Shown here: piece after piece, positions 1-7,240 of the stretch
Layout of the letters: the number at the start of each line of letters is the position of its first letter
Numbering within the stretch: position 1 is the stretch's first letter
Source of the DNA: Verrucomicrobiota bacterium
GTDB lineage: Bacteria > Verrucomicrobiota > Kiritimatiellia > UBA8416 > JAIOPI01
Direction of reading: 5' to 3'
NCBI GenBank assembly: GCA_027620105.1
Contig: JAQCIA010000095.1
Span: forward strand, 1 to 7,240
DNA: 7,240 nucleotides
Position numbers and translations under genes: made by a program
The notes under the pieces: generated by a model
Seen by the model: only the letters and a program-made list of their open reading frames with translations
Database searches by the model: none
Told to the model about the DNA's origin: nothing

Positions 1-2331
1 GCGCATCTGGATCAGATTCGCAAGTTGTATCAGGAGGATGTGTTGACTTCTGAGCATCGCGAGGACGGCACGGAAGGCCGGCGCTGGGTGGCCTATTTCT
101 CGCTGGAATATGGCATTCACGAAAGCCTGCGTATCTATTCCGGTGGTCTTGGCGTGCTGGCCGGCGATCATCTCAAGGCGGCCTCCGATCTGGACTTGCC
201 GTTGATCGCCGTGGGGCTGTTCTATCGCCAGGGCTATTTCCAGCAACACCTGAATCAGGAAGGCTGGCAGCAGGAGCACTACACCGAGAATCAGATCGCG
301 CAACTGCCGCTGACCCGCGTCCGTGATGCGCAGGGGCAGGAGTTGCGCGTGCGCATTCCGCTGCCGGAGGGCGTGGTTGAGGTGATCGCCTGGCGCCTGG
401 ACATCGGGCGCATTCCGCTCGTGCTGCTGGACACCAACATCCCCGAGAATCCTGCGGCATTTCAAAACATCACGGATCTGCTCTACGGCGGCGACAAGCT
501 GCATCGCCTACGCCAGGAATTGGTCCTGGGGGTGGGCGGCTACCGCGTGCTGGTGGCCATGGGGATTGAACCGCGCGTGTGCCATTTGAACGAAGGGCAT
601 GCGGCCTTTGCCGGGCTCGCACGACTCGCGCATCTGATGAAGACCACGCAACTGCCGCTGGAGGCGGTACTGGAGGTGGCCTCGCGGTCGGCGGTGTTCA
701 CCACGCACACCCCGGTGCCGGCAGGCAACGAATCCTTCGCGCTGGACATGCTCCGCCCGCATCTGGAAGCCCTGTCCGACGAATTGGGGCTGGACCCGAA
801 TACGATCATCGGCTGGGGGGTTCCTGCGCATGCCGAAGGCTGGCAGGAGTTTTCGATGACGATTTTTGCCCTGCGCATGGCGCAGCGGGCCAATGCGGTG
901 AGCGAGCTGCATGGGCGCGTTGCCCGGAAAATGTGGCAGATGCTCTGGTCGAATCGGCCTGAGGACGAAGTCCCTATCGGGCACGTGACCAATGGCATTC
1001 ACAAGGCCACTTGGGTGTCCAACGAGAACGAGAACCTGTTTGCACGTTACCTGGGGCCCAACTGGAAGGACCAAACGGATTCGGAAGAAGTGCTGTCGCA
1101 CGTGGACGAGATCCCGTCCGCAGAACTCTGGCGGACGCATGAGCTGTGCCGCGCGCGGTTGATCACGCAGGCGCGGGTGGCGCTGGAGCGCCAAAGCCGG
1201 GAGCGCAATGCGTCGAGCCAAGTGCTGGAACAGTGCCGGGCGGCCTTGGATCCCGAGATCCTGACGATTGGCTTCGCGCGGCGCTTCGCCACGTACAAGC
1301 GCGGGTCGATGATTTTGAGAGATGTGGCGCGCCTGGAGCGCATTCTCGGCCATGCCACGCGGCCGGTGCAGATCTTGTTTGCGGGCAAAGCCCATCCGCA
1401 CGATGATGAAGGCAAGCGCCTGATCCAGCAGATCATCAATTTTGCCAGCCAGACGCGGGTGCCGGGGCGCCTGGTCTTTCTCGAAAATTACGACATGGGC
1501 GTCGCCCGCGCGATGGTGCAAGGCGTCGACGTCTGGCTGAACAATCCGCGGCGGCCCCATGAAGCCAGTGGCACGTCCGGGATGAAGGCCGCCATGAACG
1601 GCGGCATCCACGTGAGCACGCTGGACGGCTGGTGGTGCGAGGGATACACCAAGGAGACAGGTTGGGCCATTGGCGACGATGAGGTCCATGCAGACGAGGC
1701 GTATCAGGACGCCGTCGAGGTGCAGGCACTGTATAATCTCATTGAGAATGAAATTGCGCCGATGTTTTATGATCGCGGGGCCGGTGGCGTGCCGGAGAGC
1801 TGGGTGCGCATGATGAAAGCGTCCATTCGCATGGCGATTGGCCAGTTTGCGAGCCAGCGCATGGTGGCGCAGTACGACGAAGGGTACTATCGTCCCGCAC
1901 ACGACGCCTATAACGCCTTGCTGGCCAATCACGGAGCGGCCGCCAAAAACCTGGTGGAGCGGCACGCGCGGCTGCAGGCGCTCTGGGGGCAGGTGCACAT
2001 CGAGCGGCCGGAGTTGAATCGCGACATCAGCCAGATTCATGTGGGCGAAACCTTCACCGTGCGGGTCCGGGTGCAACTCGGGGGGCTCAGTTCGGACGAA
2101 GTGGACGTTCAGGTGTATCACGGTCCGGTCAGCACCACGAACGCCATCACGCGCAGCCATGTGCAGACGATGCGCTTGCTGGGCGAGGAGCACGGGCGCT
2201 ATATTTTCGAGCAGGAAATTGCCTGCGAGGCCAATGGACGGTATGGTTTCAGCGTGCGCGCGACGCCCGCCGGGACGGACTGGTCTGCGGTGATGCCCGG
2301 CTACATGACCTGGGCCGATGGAATCCCGTGA
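1..2331 (+). CDS. glgP: Alpha-glucan (glycogen/maltodextrin) phosphorylase, GT35, 5'-truncated by window edge
   Basis: Catalyses phosphorolysis of alpha-1,4-glucan ends to glucose-1-phosphate in the cytoplasm. The reading frame is open from base 1 (776 codons to the TGA). A TTG at 25 could be called a start, but family-like sequence continues upstream of it, so the true start lies before the window. Members of this short-type subfamily are usually about 850 residues, so roughly 80 N-terminal residues are missing (inference). Numbering codons from base 1: YFSLEYGIHES at 32-42, SGGLGVLAGDHLK at 47-59, FTTHTPVPAG at 233-242, and GFARRFATYKR at 424-434. In the last motif R428 and K433 match the phosphate-site Arg/Lys of muscle phosphorylase. 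EASGTSGMKAAMNGG starts at 521, with K529 as the pyridoxal-phosphate lysine, followed by LDGWW. After about codon 660 comes the C-terminal beta-rich region typical of this subtype. No frameshift or missing catalytic residue is seen. First visible gene of the cluster, 55 bases before the synthase gene. Confidence 0.96.
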   Translation, partial: AHLDQIRKLYQEDVLTSEHREDGTEGRRWVAYFSLEYGIHESLRIYSGGLGVLAGDHLKAASDLDLPLIAVGLFYRQGYFQQHLNQEGWQQEHYTENQIAQLPLTRVRDAQGQELRVRIPLPEGVVEVIAWRLDIGRIPLVLLDTNIPENPAAFQNITDLLYGGDKLHRLRQELVLGVGGYRVLVAMGIEPRVCHLNEGHAAFAGLARLAHLMKTTQLPLEAVLEVASRSAVFTTHTPVPAGNESFALDMLRPHLEALSDELGLDPNTIIGWGVPAHAEGWQEFSMTIFALRMAQRANAVSELHGRVARKMWQMLWSNRPEDEVPIGHVTNGIHKATWVSNENENLFARYLGPNWKDQTDSEEVLSHVDEIPSAELWRTHELCRARLITQARVALERQSRERNASSQVLEQCRAALDPEILTIGFARRFATYKRGSMILRDVARLERILGHATRPVQILFAGKAHPHDDEGKRLIQQIINFASQTRVPGRLVFLENYDMGVARAMVQGVDVWLNNPRRPHEASGTSGMKAAMNGGIHVSTLDGWWCEGYTKETGWAIGDDEVHADEAYQDAVEVQALYNLIENEIAPMFYDRGAGGVPESWVRMMKASIRMAIGQFASQRMVAQYDEGYYRPAHDAYNALLANHGAAAKNLVERHARLQALWGQVHIERPELNRDISQIHVGETFTVRVRVQLGGLSSDEVDVQVYHGPVSTTNAITRSHVQTMRLLGEEHGRYIFEQEIACEANGRYGFSVRATPAGTDWSAVMPGYMTWADGIP

Positions 2332-2386
2332 AGTGGGCAGGCGTGCGGGGCATGACGCTTGCGATCTGTGACGTACGGGCCAGACA

Positions 2387-3925
2387 ATGAACACAACCTG
2401 GACAAAAAAAGGTCGCCGTCGGAAGAGTCCGCGCATTCTGATCGTCACGCCGGAAATCACCTACCTGCCGCCCGGCATGGGCAACATGGCCAACCATCTG
2501 AAGGCCAAGGCGGGAGGGCTGGCGGATGTTTCCGCCTCGCTGGTGGCGGCCCTGTTCAAACTGGGCGCCGATGTGCATGTGGCGCTGCCACACTATCGGC
2601 GCATGTTCAATATTGATGTCGGCCGCTTCATCCATGACGAACTGCGCGTGTACAAGCAGGTCCTGCCGGATTCGCGCATTCACCTGGCTCAAGACCGCAT
2701 TTTTTTCTACCGTGACTCGGTCTATGGCGACAACCGCCGCGAAAGCCGTCGTCTCGCGCTCGTTTTTCAGCGCGAGGTCATCAACAACATTCTACCGGTC
2801 GTGCGCCCGGACCTGATTCACTGCAACGACTGGATGACCGGCTTGATTCCAGCCATGTCCAAGCGTTTGGGCATTCCGAGCCTGTTCACCATTCACAACA
2901 TTCACACGCAGGAGATGGTTCTGTCGGAGATCGAAGATTCCGGTATCGACGCAGCGGAGTTCTGGCCATACCTGTATTACACATGGCCGCCCGGTTCCTA
3001 CGAGCAAACGCGCAACAGCGTCCCCGTCGACCTGCTGAACAGCGGTATCTTTGGGGCCCACTATATCAACACGGTCAGCCCGAAATTCCTGGCCGAGATC
3101 GTGGATGGCATGCATGGCATGATTCCCGGGCACATTCGCGCGGAAGTGGCGAACAAGATGCGTGCCGGTTGCGCCACGGGGATTTTGAATGCCCCTGACC
3201 CGGCGTTCAATCCCGCGTCGGATGCCCTGCTGGAACAGAAGTTCACCGCGGAGACCCATCGCGCGGGAAAACTGGCGAACAAGCGCGCGTTGCAAAGCCG
3301 ACTCGAGTTGGAAGAACGCGATGATGCACCGATTCTGTTCTGGCCGTCGCGTCTGGATCCCGTGCAGAAGGGGTGCCAGCTGGTGGCGGAGATCCTGTAT
3401 CGCATCGTTTCGGACTACTGGAAACAGGGGCTGCAGGTGGTCTTCGTGGCCAATGGGCAATACCAGCAGACGTTTCATGACATTGTGCGGCATCACGATT
3501 TCTACCGCCGCGTCGCCGTGTGCGATTTCGACGAGCATCTATCCCACCTGGCCTATGCGGGTTCGGACTTTACGCTCGTGCCGTCGCTGTTTGAGCCTTG
3601 CGGGCTGCCGCAGATGATCGGTGCCTTGTACGGCAGTTTGCCCATTGTGAATGACACGGGTGGTCTGCATGACACGGTGGCGCATCTGGATGCGAATGCC
3701 GGGAAGGGCAATGGCTTCATGTTCCGGGTGTATGGCAGCGCCGGCCTGCGCTGGGCAATCGACCAGGCCATGGCGTTTCATCAAGGACCGGTGGAGGTGC
3801 GTGAGCGCGAAATCGCGCGGATCATGCGCGAAAGCGCCATGCGGTTCACGCACGAACAAACGGCGAAGCAGTATTTCAACATCTACGAGGAAATGTTGCA
3901 GCGCCCGATCCTGCCGCCATTCTGA
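2387..3925 (+). CDS. glgA: Glycogen synthase, GT5-like, variant subtype with N-terminal loop insertion
   Basis: Predicted to add glucose from a nucleotide-sugar (normally ADP-glucose in GT5) to the non-reducing ends of alpha-1,4-glucan. 512 residues, slightly longer than E. coli GlgA (477). ATG 2387 is the only sensible start: an in-frame TGA lies at 2369-2371 and the next ATG (2477) would remove the first strand, RILIVTPE (16-23). No clear Shine-Dalgarno sequence precedes it. GT5 features seen: KAGGLADV at 41-48 (K41 matches the ADP-binding Lys of KTGGL), TIHN at 168-171, NTVSPKF, GILN followed by FNPASD, SRLDPVQKG at 321-329 (R322 and K328 match E. coli R300/K305), FEPCGL at 402-407 (E403 matches E377) and DTGGLHDTV. 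Oddities: about 12 extra residues (PPGMGNMANHLK region) between strand 1 and KAGGL, Ala for Thr in KTGGL, HTQE where most GT5 enzymes have AYQG, and one extra residue in the SRL-QKG loop. Family is firm; the sugar donor is not shown by the sequence. Confidence 0.93.
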   Translation: MNTTWTKKGRRRKSPRILIVTPEITYLPPGMGNMANHLKAKAGGLADVSASLVAALFKLGADVHVALPHYRRMFNIDVGRFIHDELRVYKQVLPDSRIHLAQDRIFFYRDSVYGDNRRESRRLALVFQREVINNILPVVRPDLIHCNDWMTGLIPAMSKRLGIPSLFTIHNIHTQEMVLSEIEDSGIDAAEFWPYLYYTWPPGSYEQTRNSVPVDLLNSGIFGAHYINTVSPKFLAEIVDGMHGMIPGHIRAEVANKMRAGCATGILNAPDPAFNPASDALLEQKFTAETHRAGKLANKRALQSRLELEERDDAPILFWPSRLDPVQKGCQLVAEILYRIVSDYWKQGLQVVFVANGQYQQTFHDIVRHHDFYRRVAVCDFDEHLSHLAYAGSDFTLVPSLFEPCGLPQMIGALYGSLPIVNDTGGLHDTVAHLDANAGKGNGFMFRVYGSAGLRWAIDQAMAFHQGPVEVREREIARIMRESAMRFTHEQTAKQYFNIYEEMLQRPILPPF

Positions 3926-3972
3926 CCGCTTTTCCGCGCGGTTGGGTTCTGGTAGGCTCACAGCACAAGCGC

Positions 3973-6015
3973 ATGCCACCTCATTCCAAACACATTGCAC
4001 GGCTCGTCGATGATTCCTACCTCGACCCCTATCGCGACGCCATCGCGCGCCGGGCGCAACGTGCCCGGGCACTGGCGGGGCGGCTGACGGGCGGGAAGGG
4101 GACGCTCGCGGATTTCGCGTCCGCCCACGCATACTACGGCCTGCACCGCACTGCCGACGGGTGGGTGTTTCGTGAATGGGCCCCCAATGCGGACGCCATT
4201 TATCTGATCGGAGATCGCACGGGCTGGGAAAAGTCCGAGGCCTATCGCCTGCAACGCGGCACGGCGCCGGGATGCTGGGAATTGCGCCTGCCGGCGGATG
4301 CCTTGCAGCATGGTGAGCACTATCGGCTGCGGGTTCACTGGCCTAGCGGCATGGGGGATCGCATTCCCGCCTATGCGCGCCGCGTGGTGCAAGACGCGCA
4401 TTCGCTGATCTTTAACGCCCAGGTCTGGTCGCCCGCCGAGCCTTATGTGTGGGCGCATCCCGCATACCGGCGTCCCGCCACCGCTCCGCTGATCTACGAG
4501 AGCCACGTGGGGATGGCGCAAGAACGGGGCGGCGTCGGGACCTATGATGAATACCGGGAGCACATTCTGCCGCGCATTGTCGACGCAGGCTACAATGCGG
4601 TGCAATTCATGGCCATTGCCGAGCATCCCTACTACGGATCCTTCGGCTACCAGGTTTCCAACTTCTTTGCGCCAAGCTCACGGTGCGGGACCCCCGAGGC
4701 GTTCAAGCACCTCGTCGATGCCGCGCATGGTTGCGGTCTGGCGGTGATCATGGACCTCGTCCATTCGCATGCGGTCTCCAACGAGGCCGAGGGCCTTTCC
4801 CGGTTCGATGGTACGCCCTATCAGTATTTCCATGACGGCCCGCGCGGGCACCATCCGGCCTGGGGGTCGCGATGCTTCGACTACGGCAAAATAGATGTTC
4901 TGCACTTCCTGCTCTCCAACTGCCGCTACTGGCTGGATGAGTTTCGCGTGGACGGATTCCGCTTTGATGGCGTCACGAGCATGCTGTATCTGCACCACGG
5001 TCTCGGGCCCGGTATCGGGTCCTATGACGACTACTTCAATGCCAGCATTGACGAGGATGCCGTCGCGTATCTCACCCTGGCGAATGACGTGATCCACGCG
5101 GTGCGTCCGGATGCCATCACGATTGCGGAAGACGTCAGCGGCATGCCCGGCCTTGCGGCGCCGGCGGCCCAAGGGGGCTGCGGCTTTGATCATCGGTTGG
5201 CCATGGGCATTCCCGACATGTGGTTCAAGCTGATTCGCGACATGTCGGACGAAGAATGGAATCCGGACTATGTCTGGCATGAATTAACCAATCGTCGGCG
5301 CGATGAACAGACCATCAGCTACGCGGAGTGCCACGACCAGGCACTGGTCGGGGGGAAGACGATCATCTTTCAACTGGCCGATGCCGCGATGTACGACGCC
5401 ATGGCGGTGCATGTGCCCAACCTGCAGGTCGAACGTGCCCTGGCGCTCCACAAAATGATTCGCCTGCTCACCATCGTGTCGGCGGGCCATGGCTATCTCA
5501 ATTTCATGGGCAACGAATTCGGCCATCCGGAATGGATCGATTTCCCGCGCGAAGGCAATGGGTGGACCTATCACTACGCCCGCCGGCAGTGGCATCTGCG
5601 CGATGACCCGCACTTGCGCTACCACGGCCTGGGTGAATTTGATCGCGCGATGATGGCGATCGTGGGTGAATCCGGCATGCTCGATGCTGGCGGCCCGCAA
5701 CTGCTGTTCACGCGGCAGGACGATAAAGTCCTGGCGTTTCAACGGGAAGAGTTCGTCCTGATTGCGAATCTGCATCACTCGCAATCCGTGGCGGAGTATG
5801 CCGTGGATGTGCCGGCGGGGGATTACGTGTTGGCGTTGGATACGGACGAAGGCCGGTTTGCCGGGCAGGGCCGGTTGACGGCCCGGCAACACTATCGCGC
5901 CGGGCCCATTGGAGGGAAGGCGAGTGGGCGGACGGGTGTCACGGTGTATGTGCCCTGCCGCGTGGCCCTGCTGTTGAGGCGGGAGCGCTCCCACAGTAAG
6001 GTTGCGTCCACATGA
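3973..6015 (+). CDS. glgB: 1,4-alpha-glucan branching enzyme, eukaryote-like GH13_8 type
   Basis: Cuts alpha-1,4 chains and rejoins them as alpha-1,6 branches, working on the glucan made by the upstream synthase. 680 residues, close to human GBE1 (702). Order: a helical N-terminal segment (about 8-55), a CBM48-like beta-sandwich (about 56-150, with REWAPNADAIYLIGDRTGW), a GH13 barrel from YESHVGMAQE (about 176) and a C-terminal all-beta domain. Catalytic residues are present: nucleophile D332 in FRFDGVTSMLY, acid/base E386 in TIAEDVSGMP, and D455 in AECHDQALVG. Segments such as FDGVTSMLY, IAEDVSGMP, HKMIRL and NFMGNEFGHPEW are near-identical to GBE1 as I remember it, and the 69-residue E-to-D spacing matches human E412-D481. 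The usual GDFNGW of CBM48 reads GDRTGW. ATG 3973 follows the synthase stop by 47 bases. GGTAGG at 3951-3956 is too far upstream to be a good ribosome site. The gene shares ATGA with the next gene. Confidence 0.95.
   Translation: MPPHSKHIARLVDDSYLDPYRDAIARRAQRARALAGRLTGGKGTLADFASAHAYYGLHRTADGWVFREWAPNADAIYLIGDRTGWEKSEAYRLQRGTAPGCWELRLPADALQHGEHYRLRVHWPSGMGDRIPAYARRVVQDAHSLIFNAQVWSPAEPYVWAHPAYRRPATAPLIYESHVGMAQERGGVGTYDEYREHILPRIVDAGYNAVQFMAIAEHPYYGSFGYQVSNFFAPSSRCGTPEAFKHLVDAAHGCGLAVIMDLVHSHAVSNEAEGLSRFDGTPYQYFHDGPRGHHPAWGSRCFDYGKIDVLHFLLSNCRYWLDEFRVDGFRFDGVTSMLYLHHGLGPGIGSYDDYFNASIDEDAVAYLTLANDVIHAVRPDAITIAEDVSGMPGLAAPAAQGGCGFDHRLAMGIPDMWFKLIRDMSDEEWNPDYVWHELTNRRRDEQTISYAECHDQALVGGKTIIFQLADAAMYDAMAVHVPNLQVERALALHKMIRLLTIVSAGHGYLNFMGNEFGHPEWIDFPREGNGWTYHYARRQWHLRDDPHLRYHGLGEFDRAMMAIVGESGMLDAGGPQLLFTRQDDKVLAFQREEFVLIANLHHSQSVAEYAVDVPAGDYVLALDTDEGRFAGQGRLTARQHYRAGPIGGKASGRTGVTVYVPCRVALLLRRERSHSKVAST
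5998..6015 (+). promoter_or_regulatory. Weak ribosome site and ATGA stop/start overlap between branching enzyme and nuclease genes
   Basis: AAGG at 5998-6001 stands 10 bases before the ATG at 6012, a plausible but weak Shine-Dalgarno site inside the end of the branching enzyme gene. The nuclease ATG (6012-6014) and the branching enzyme TGA (6013-6015) share ATGA. Such overlaps usually mean re-initiation by terminating ribosomes. The overlap is read directly; the coupling is inference. Confidence 0.6.
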
Positions 6016-7240
6016 ACATCAGACTTCACTTTCTGGGTGCCGCGCAGAGTGTTACCGGATCCTGCTACCTGCTCGAGATCGGCGAAACGCGTGTGCTGGT
6101 GGACTGCGGCATGTACCAGGAGCGCGACCTGCGGTCGCGCAACTGGCAACCCTTCACGTTCGATCCGTCAACGGTTCAGGCCGTGCTGTTGACGCATGCG
6201 CACGCGGACCATTGCGGCCTGCTGCCGAAACTCGTACGAGACGGTTTCCAGGGGCCAATCTATTGCACCGCACCCACTGCGGACATCGCCCATGTCGTAT
6301 TGACGGATTCGGCCAAGATTCAGGAAGAAGATTCTGCGTATAAGAAAAAGCGACACGCTCGCGAAGGGCGACAGGGCCCGCATCCGGAGGCCGCGTTGTA
6401 CGGGATCGAGGATGCCGAGCGCTGTAACCGACTCTTCGCACCGATCACGCCGGGCAAGCCCGTGGCGCTTGTCGATGGCGCGACGGCGACGTTTCACGAT
6501 GCGGGTCACATTCTCGGTTCCTGCATGGTCGAGGTTCGCATCCGGCAGGGGAACGAGTCCCGCGTGCTGCTGTTCTCGGGGGATGTCGGCCGGGCCGGCA
6601 CGCCGCTGCTGCACAATCCAACGGTGTTCGCTGAGGCGGATTATGTGGTTTGCGAATCGACGTATGGAAATCGGCTGCACGAACCCAAGCACGACGTTCC
6701 GGGCAAGCTTGCTGCCGTGGTCAACAGCACCCGGAAGGCCGGCGGGAATTTGATTATTCCGAGTTTTGCCGTGGAGCGCGCACAGGAGATCATGTTCCGC
6801 CTGAGCGAACTGCTGGTGGCCGGGCGCATCCCCCAACTACCCGTGTTCCTGGACAGTCCCATGGCGGTGCGGGTGACCCAGATTTTCCAGCGAAACGAGG
6901 CATTTCTGGATGCGGAAACTCGGGCCGCGATCAGGCGTGGCCACCATCCCTGTGATTTTCCAGGGTTGGTGCTGACGCGCAGCGTGGAGGAGTCGAGGGC
7001 GATCAATGACCGCAAGGACACGTCGATTATCATCGCGGGTTCGGGCATGTGTGACGGCGGGCGCATCAAGCACCACTTGGCCAACAACATCAGCCGGCCG
7101 GAGAGCACGGTGCTGTTCGTCTGCTACCAGGCCGTGGGGACGCTGGGCCGAGTGCTGGTGGAGAAGGCCTCCGAGGTGCGCATATTCGGTCAGACGCATG
7201 CGGTGCGCGCGGGCATCGAAAAAATCAACGGCTTCTCCGG
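6012..7240 (+). CDS. MBL-fold/beta-CASP RNA-processing nuclease (CPSF73/TTHA0252-like), 3'-truncated by window edge
   Basis: Predicted metal-dependent ribonuclease of the COG1236-type family, probably cytoplasmic. I translated 409 codons from ATG 6012 to the window end with no stop. Start sequence MNIRLHFLGAAQSVTGSCYL is the standard first strand and loop of this family. MBL motifs: HAHADH at 62-67, HDAGHILGS at 162-170 (H166 metal ligand) and SGDVGR at 189-194 (D191 ligand). Beta-CASP features: E215 in ESTYG (motif A), PSFAVERAQE, DSPMAV, GSGMCDGGRIKHHL at 343-356 and GTLGR. The window ends at INGFS, just where motif B (FSGHAD in relatives) should begin. Motif B and motif C (VHGE) therefore lie outside, and about 50 residues are probably missing (inference). 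The ATG overlaps the branching enzyme stop by 4 bases, which suggests translational coupling. Its RNA substrate, and any tie to glycogen metabolism, cannot be read from sequence. Confidence 0.93.
   Translation, partial: MNIRLHFLGAAQSVTGSCYLLEIGETRVLVDCGMYQERDLRSRNWQPFTFDPSTVQAVLLTHAHADHCGLLPKLVRDGFQGPIYCTAPTADIAHVVLTDSAKIQEEDSAYKKKRHAREGRQGPHPEAALYGIEDAERCNRLFAPITPGKPVALVDGATATFHDAGHILGSCMVEVRIRQGNESRVLLFSGDVGRAGTPLLHNPTVFAEADYVVCESTYGNRLHEPKHDVPGKLAAVVNSTRKAGGNLIIPSFAVERAQEIMFRLSELLVAGRIPQLPVFLDSPMAVRVTQIFQRNEAFLDAETRAAIRRGHHPCDFPGLVLTRSVEESRAINDRKDTSIIIAGSGMCDGGRIKHHLANNISRPESTVLFVCYQAVGTLGRVLVEKASEVRIFGQTHAVRAGIEKINGFS

Noticed and set aside
25..27. TTG at 25 as the start of the phosphorylase gene
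   Set aside because: The frame is open to base 1 and the family has a longer N-terminal region, so the gene is cut by the window edge.
1732..1737. Perfect TATAAT inside the phosphorylase gene
   Set aside because: No -35-like hexamer at 16-18 bases upstream (ACGCCG at 17). It lies in conserved coding sequence (LYNLIEN) well inside the gene.
508..2460. 650-codon open frame on the minus strand antisense to the phosphorylase gene
   Set aside because: It mirrors a gene with strong GC codon bias. The translation is rich in Arg, His and Pro and shows no known domain, while the plus strand encodes an unmistakable GT35 enzyme.
3923..3945. Possible hairpin after the synthase stop (ACCGC 3925-3929 with GCGGT 3938-3942)
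   Set aside because: The stem is only 5 pairs with an 8-base loop and no following T run, so it is not convincing as a terminator between genes that appear co-transcribed.
6002..6343. 113-codon frame and its neighbours over the nuclease gene
   Set aside because: Out of frame with the MBL/beta-CASP coding sequence, which runs unbroken from 6012 to the window end with all expected motifs.
2792..6836. Several minus-strand open frames of 200-250 codons across the synthase, branching enzyme and nuclease genes
   Set aside because: All lie opposite well-supported plus-strand genes, have low-complexity Arg/His/Pro-rich translations and show no family motif.

Overview
The window holds four genes, all on the plus strand and closely packed. 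It looks like an interior piece of a bacterial glycogen (alpha-glucan) operon followed by an RNA-processing nuclease gene. The DNA is GC-rich (about 60% by eye) with G/C-ending codons in every gene. There are no introns, mobile elements, tRNA or rRNA genes, or CRISPR repeats. The variant glycogen synthase and the eukaryote-like branching enzyme recall clusters I associate with Nitrospirota and some other environmental Gram-negative lineages. That placement is inference from memory and weakly held.

Layout: (1) 1-2331, a GT35 alpha-glucan phosphorylase of the short bacterial/archaeal type, missing its N-terminus because the window starts inside it. (2) 2387-3925, a complete GT5-like glycogen synthase of an unusual subtype, with about 12 extra residues in the substrate-binding loop after the first strand. 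(3) 3973-6015, a complete GH13 branching enzyme that reads like the eukaryotic GBE1 type (GH13_8) rather than the usual bacterial GlgB type. (4) 6012-7240, an MBL-fold/beta-CASP ribonuclease-like protein, cut by the right window edge and overlapping the branching enzyme gene by 4 bases (ATGA).

Together the first three genes cover elongation (synthase), branching (branching enzyme) and phosphorolytic breakdown to glucose-1-phosphate (phosphorylase) of an intracellular storage glucan. ADP-glucose pyrophosphorylase (glgC) and debranching enzyme (glgX) are not in the window. The short gaps (55 and 47 bases), the 4-base overlap and the absence of any visible terminator suggest one transcript. No convincing promoter is visible, so transcription probably starts upstream of the window. 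I did not find a wholly new system. The points worth a second look are the synthase variant, the eukaryote-like branching enzyme, and the coupling of a beta-CASP nuclease to glycogen genes.
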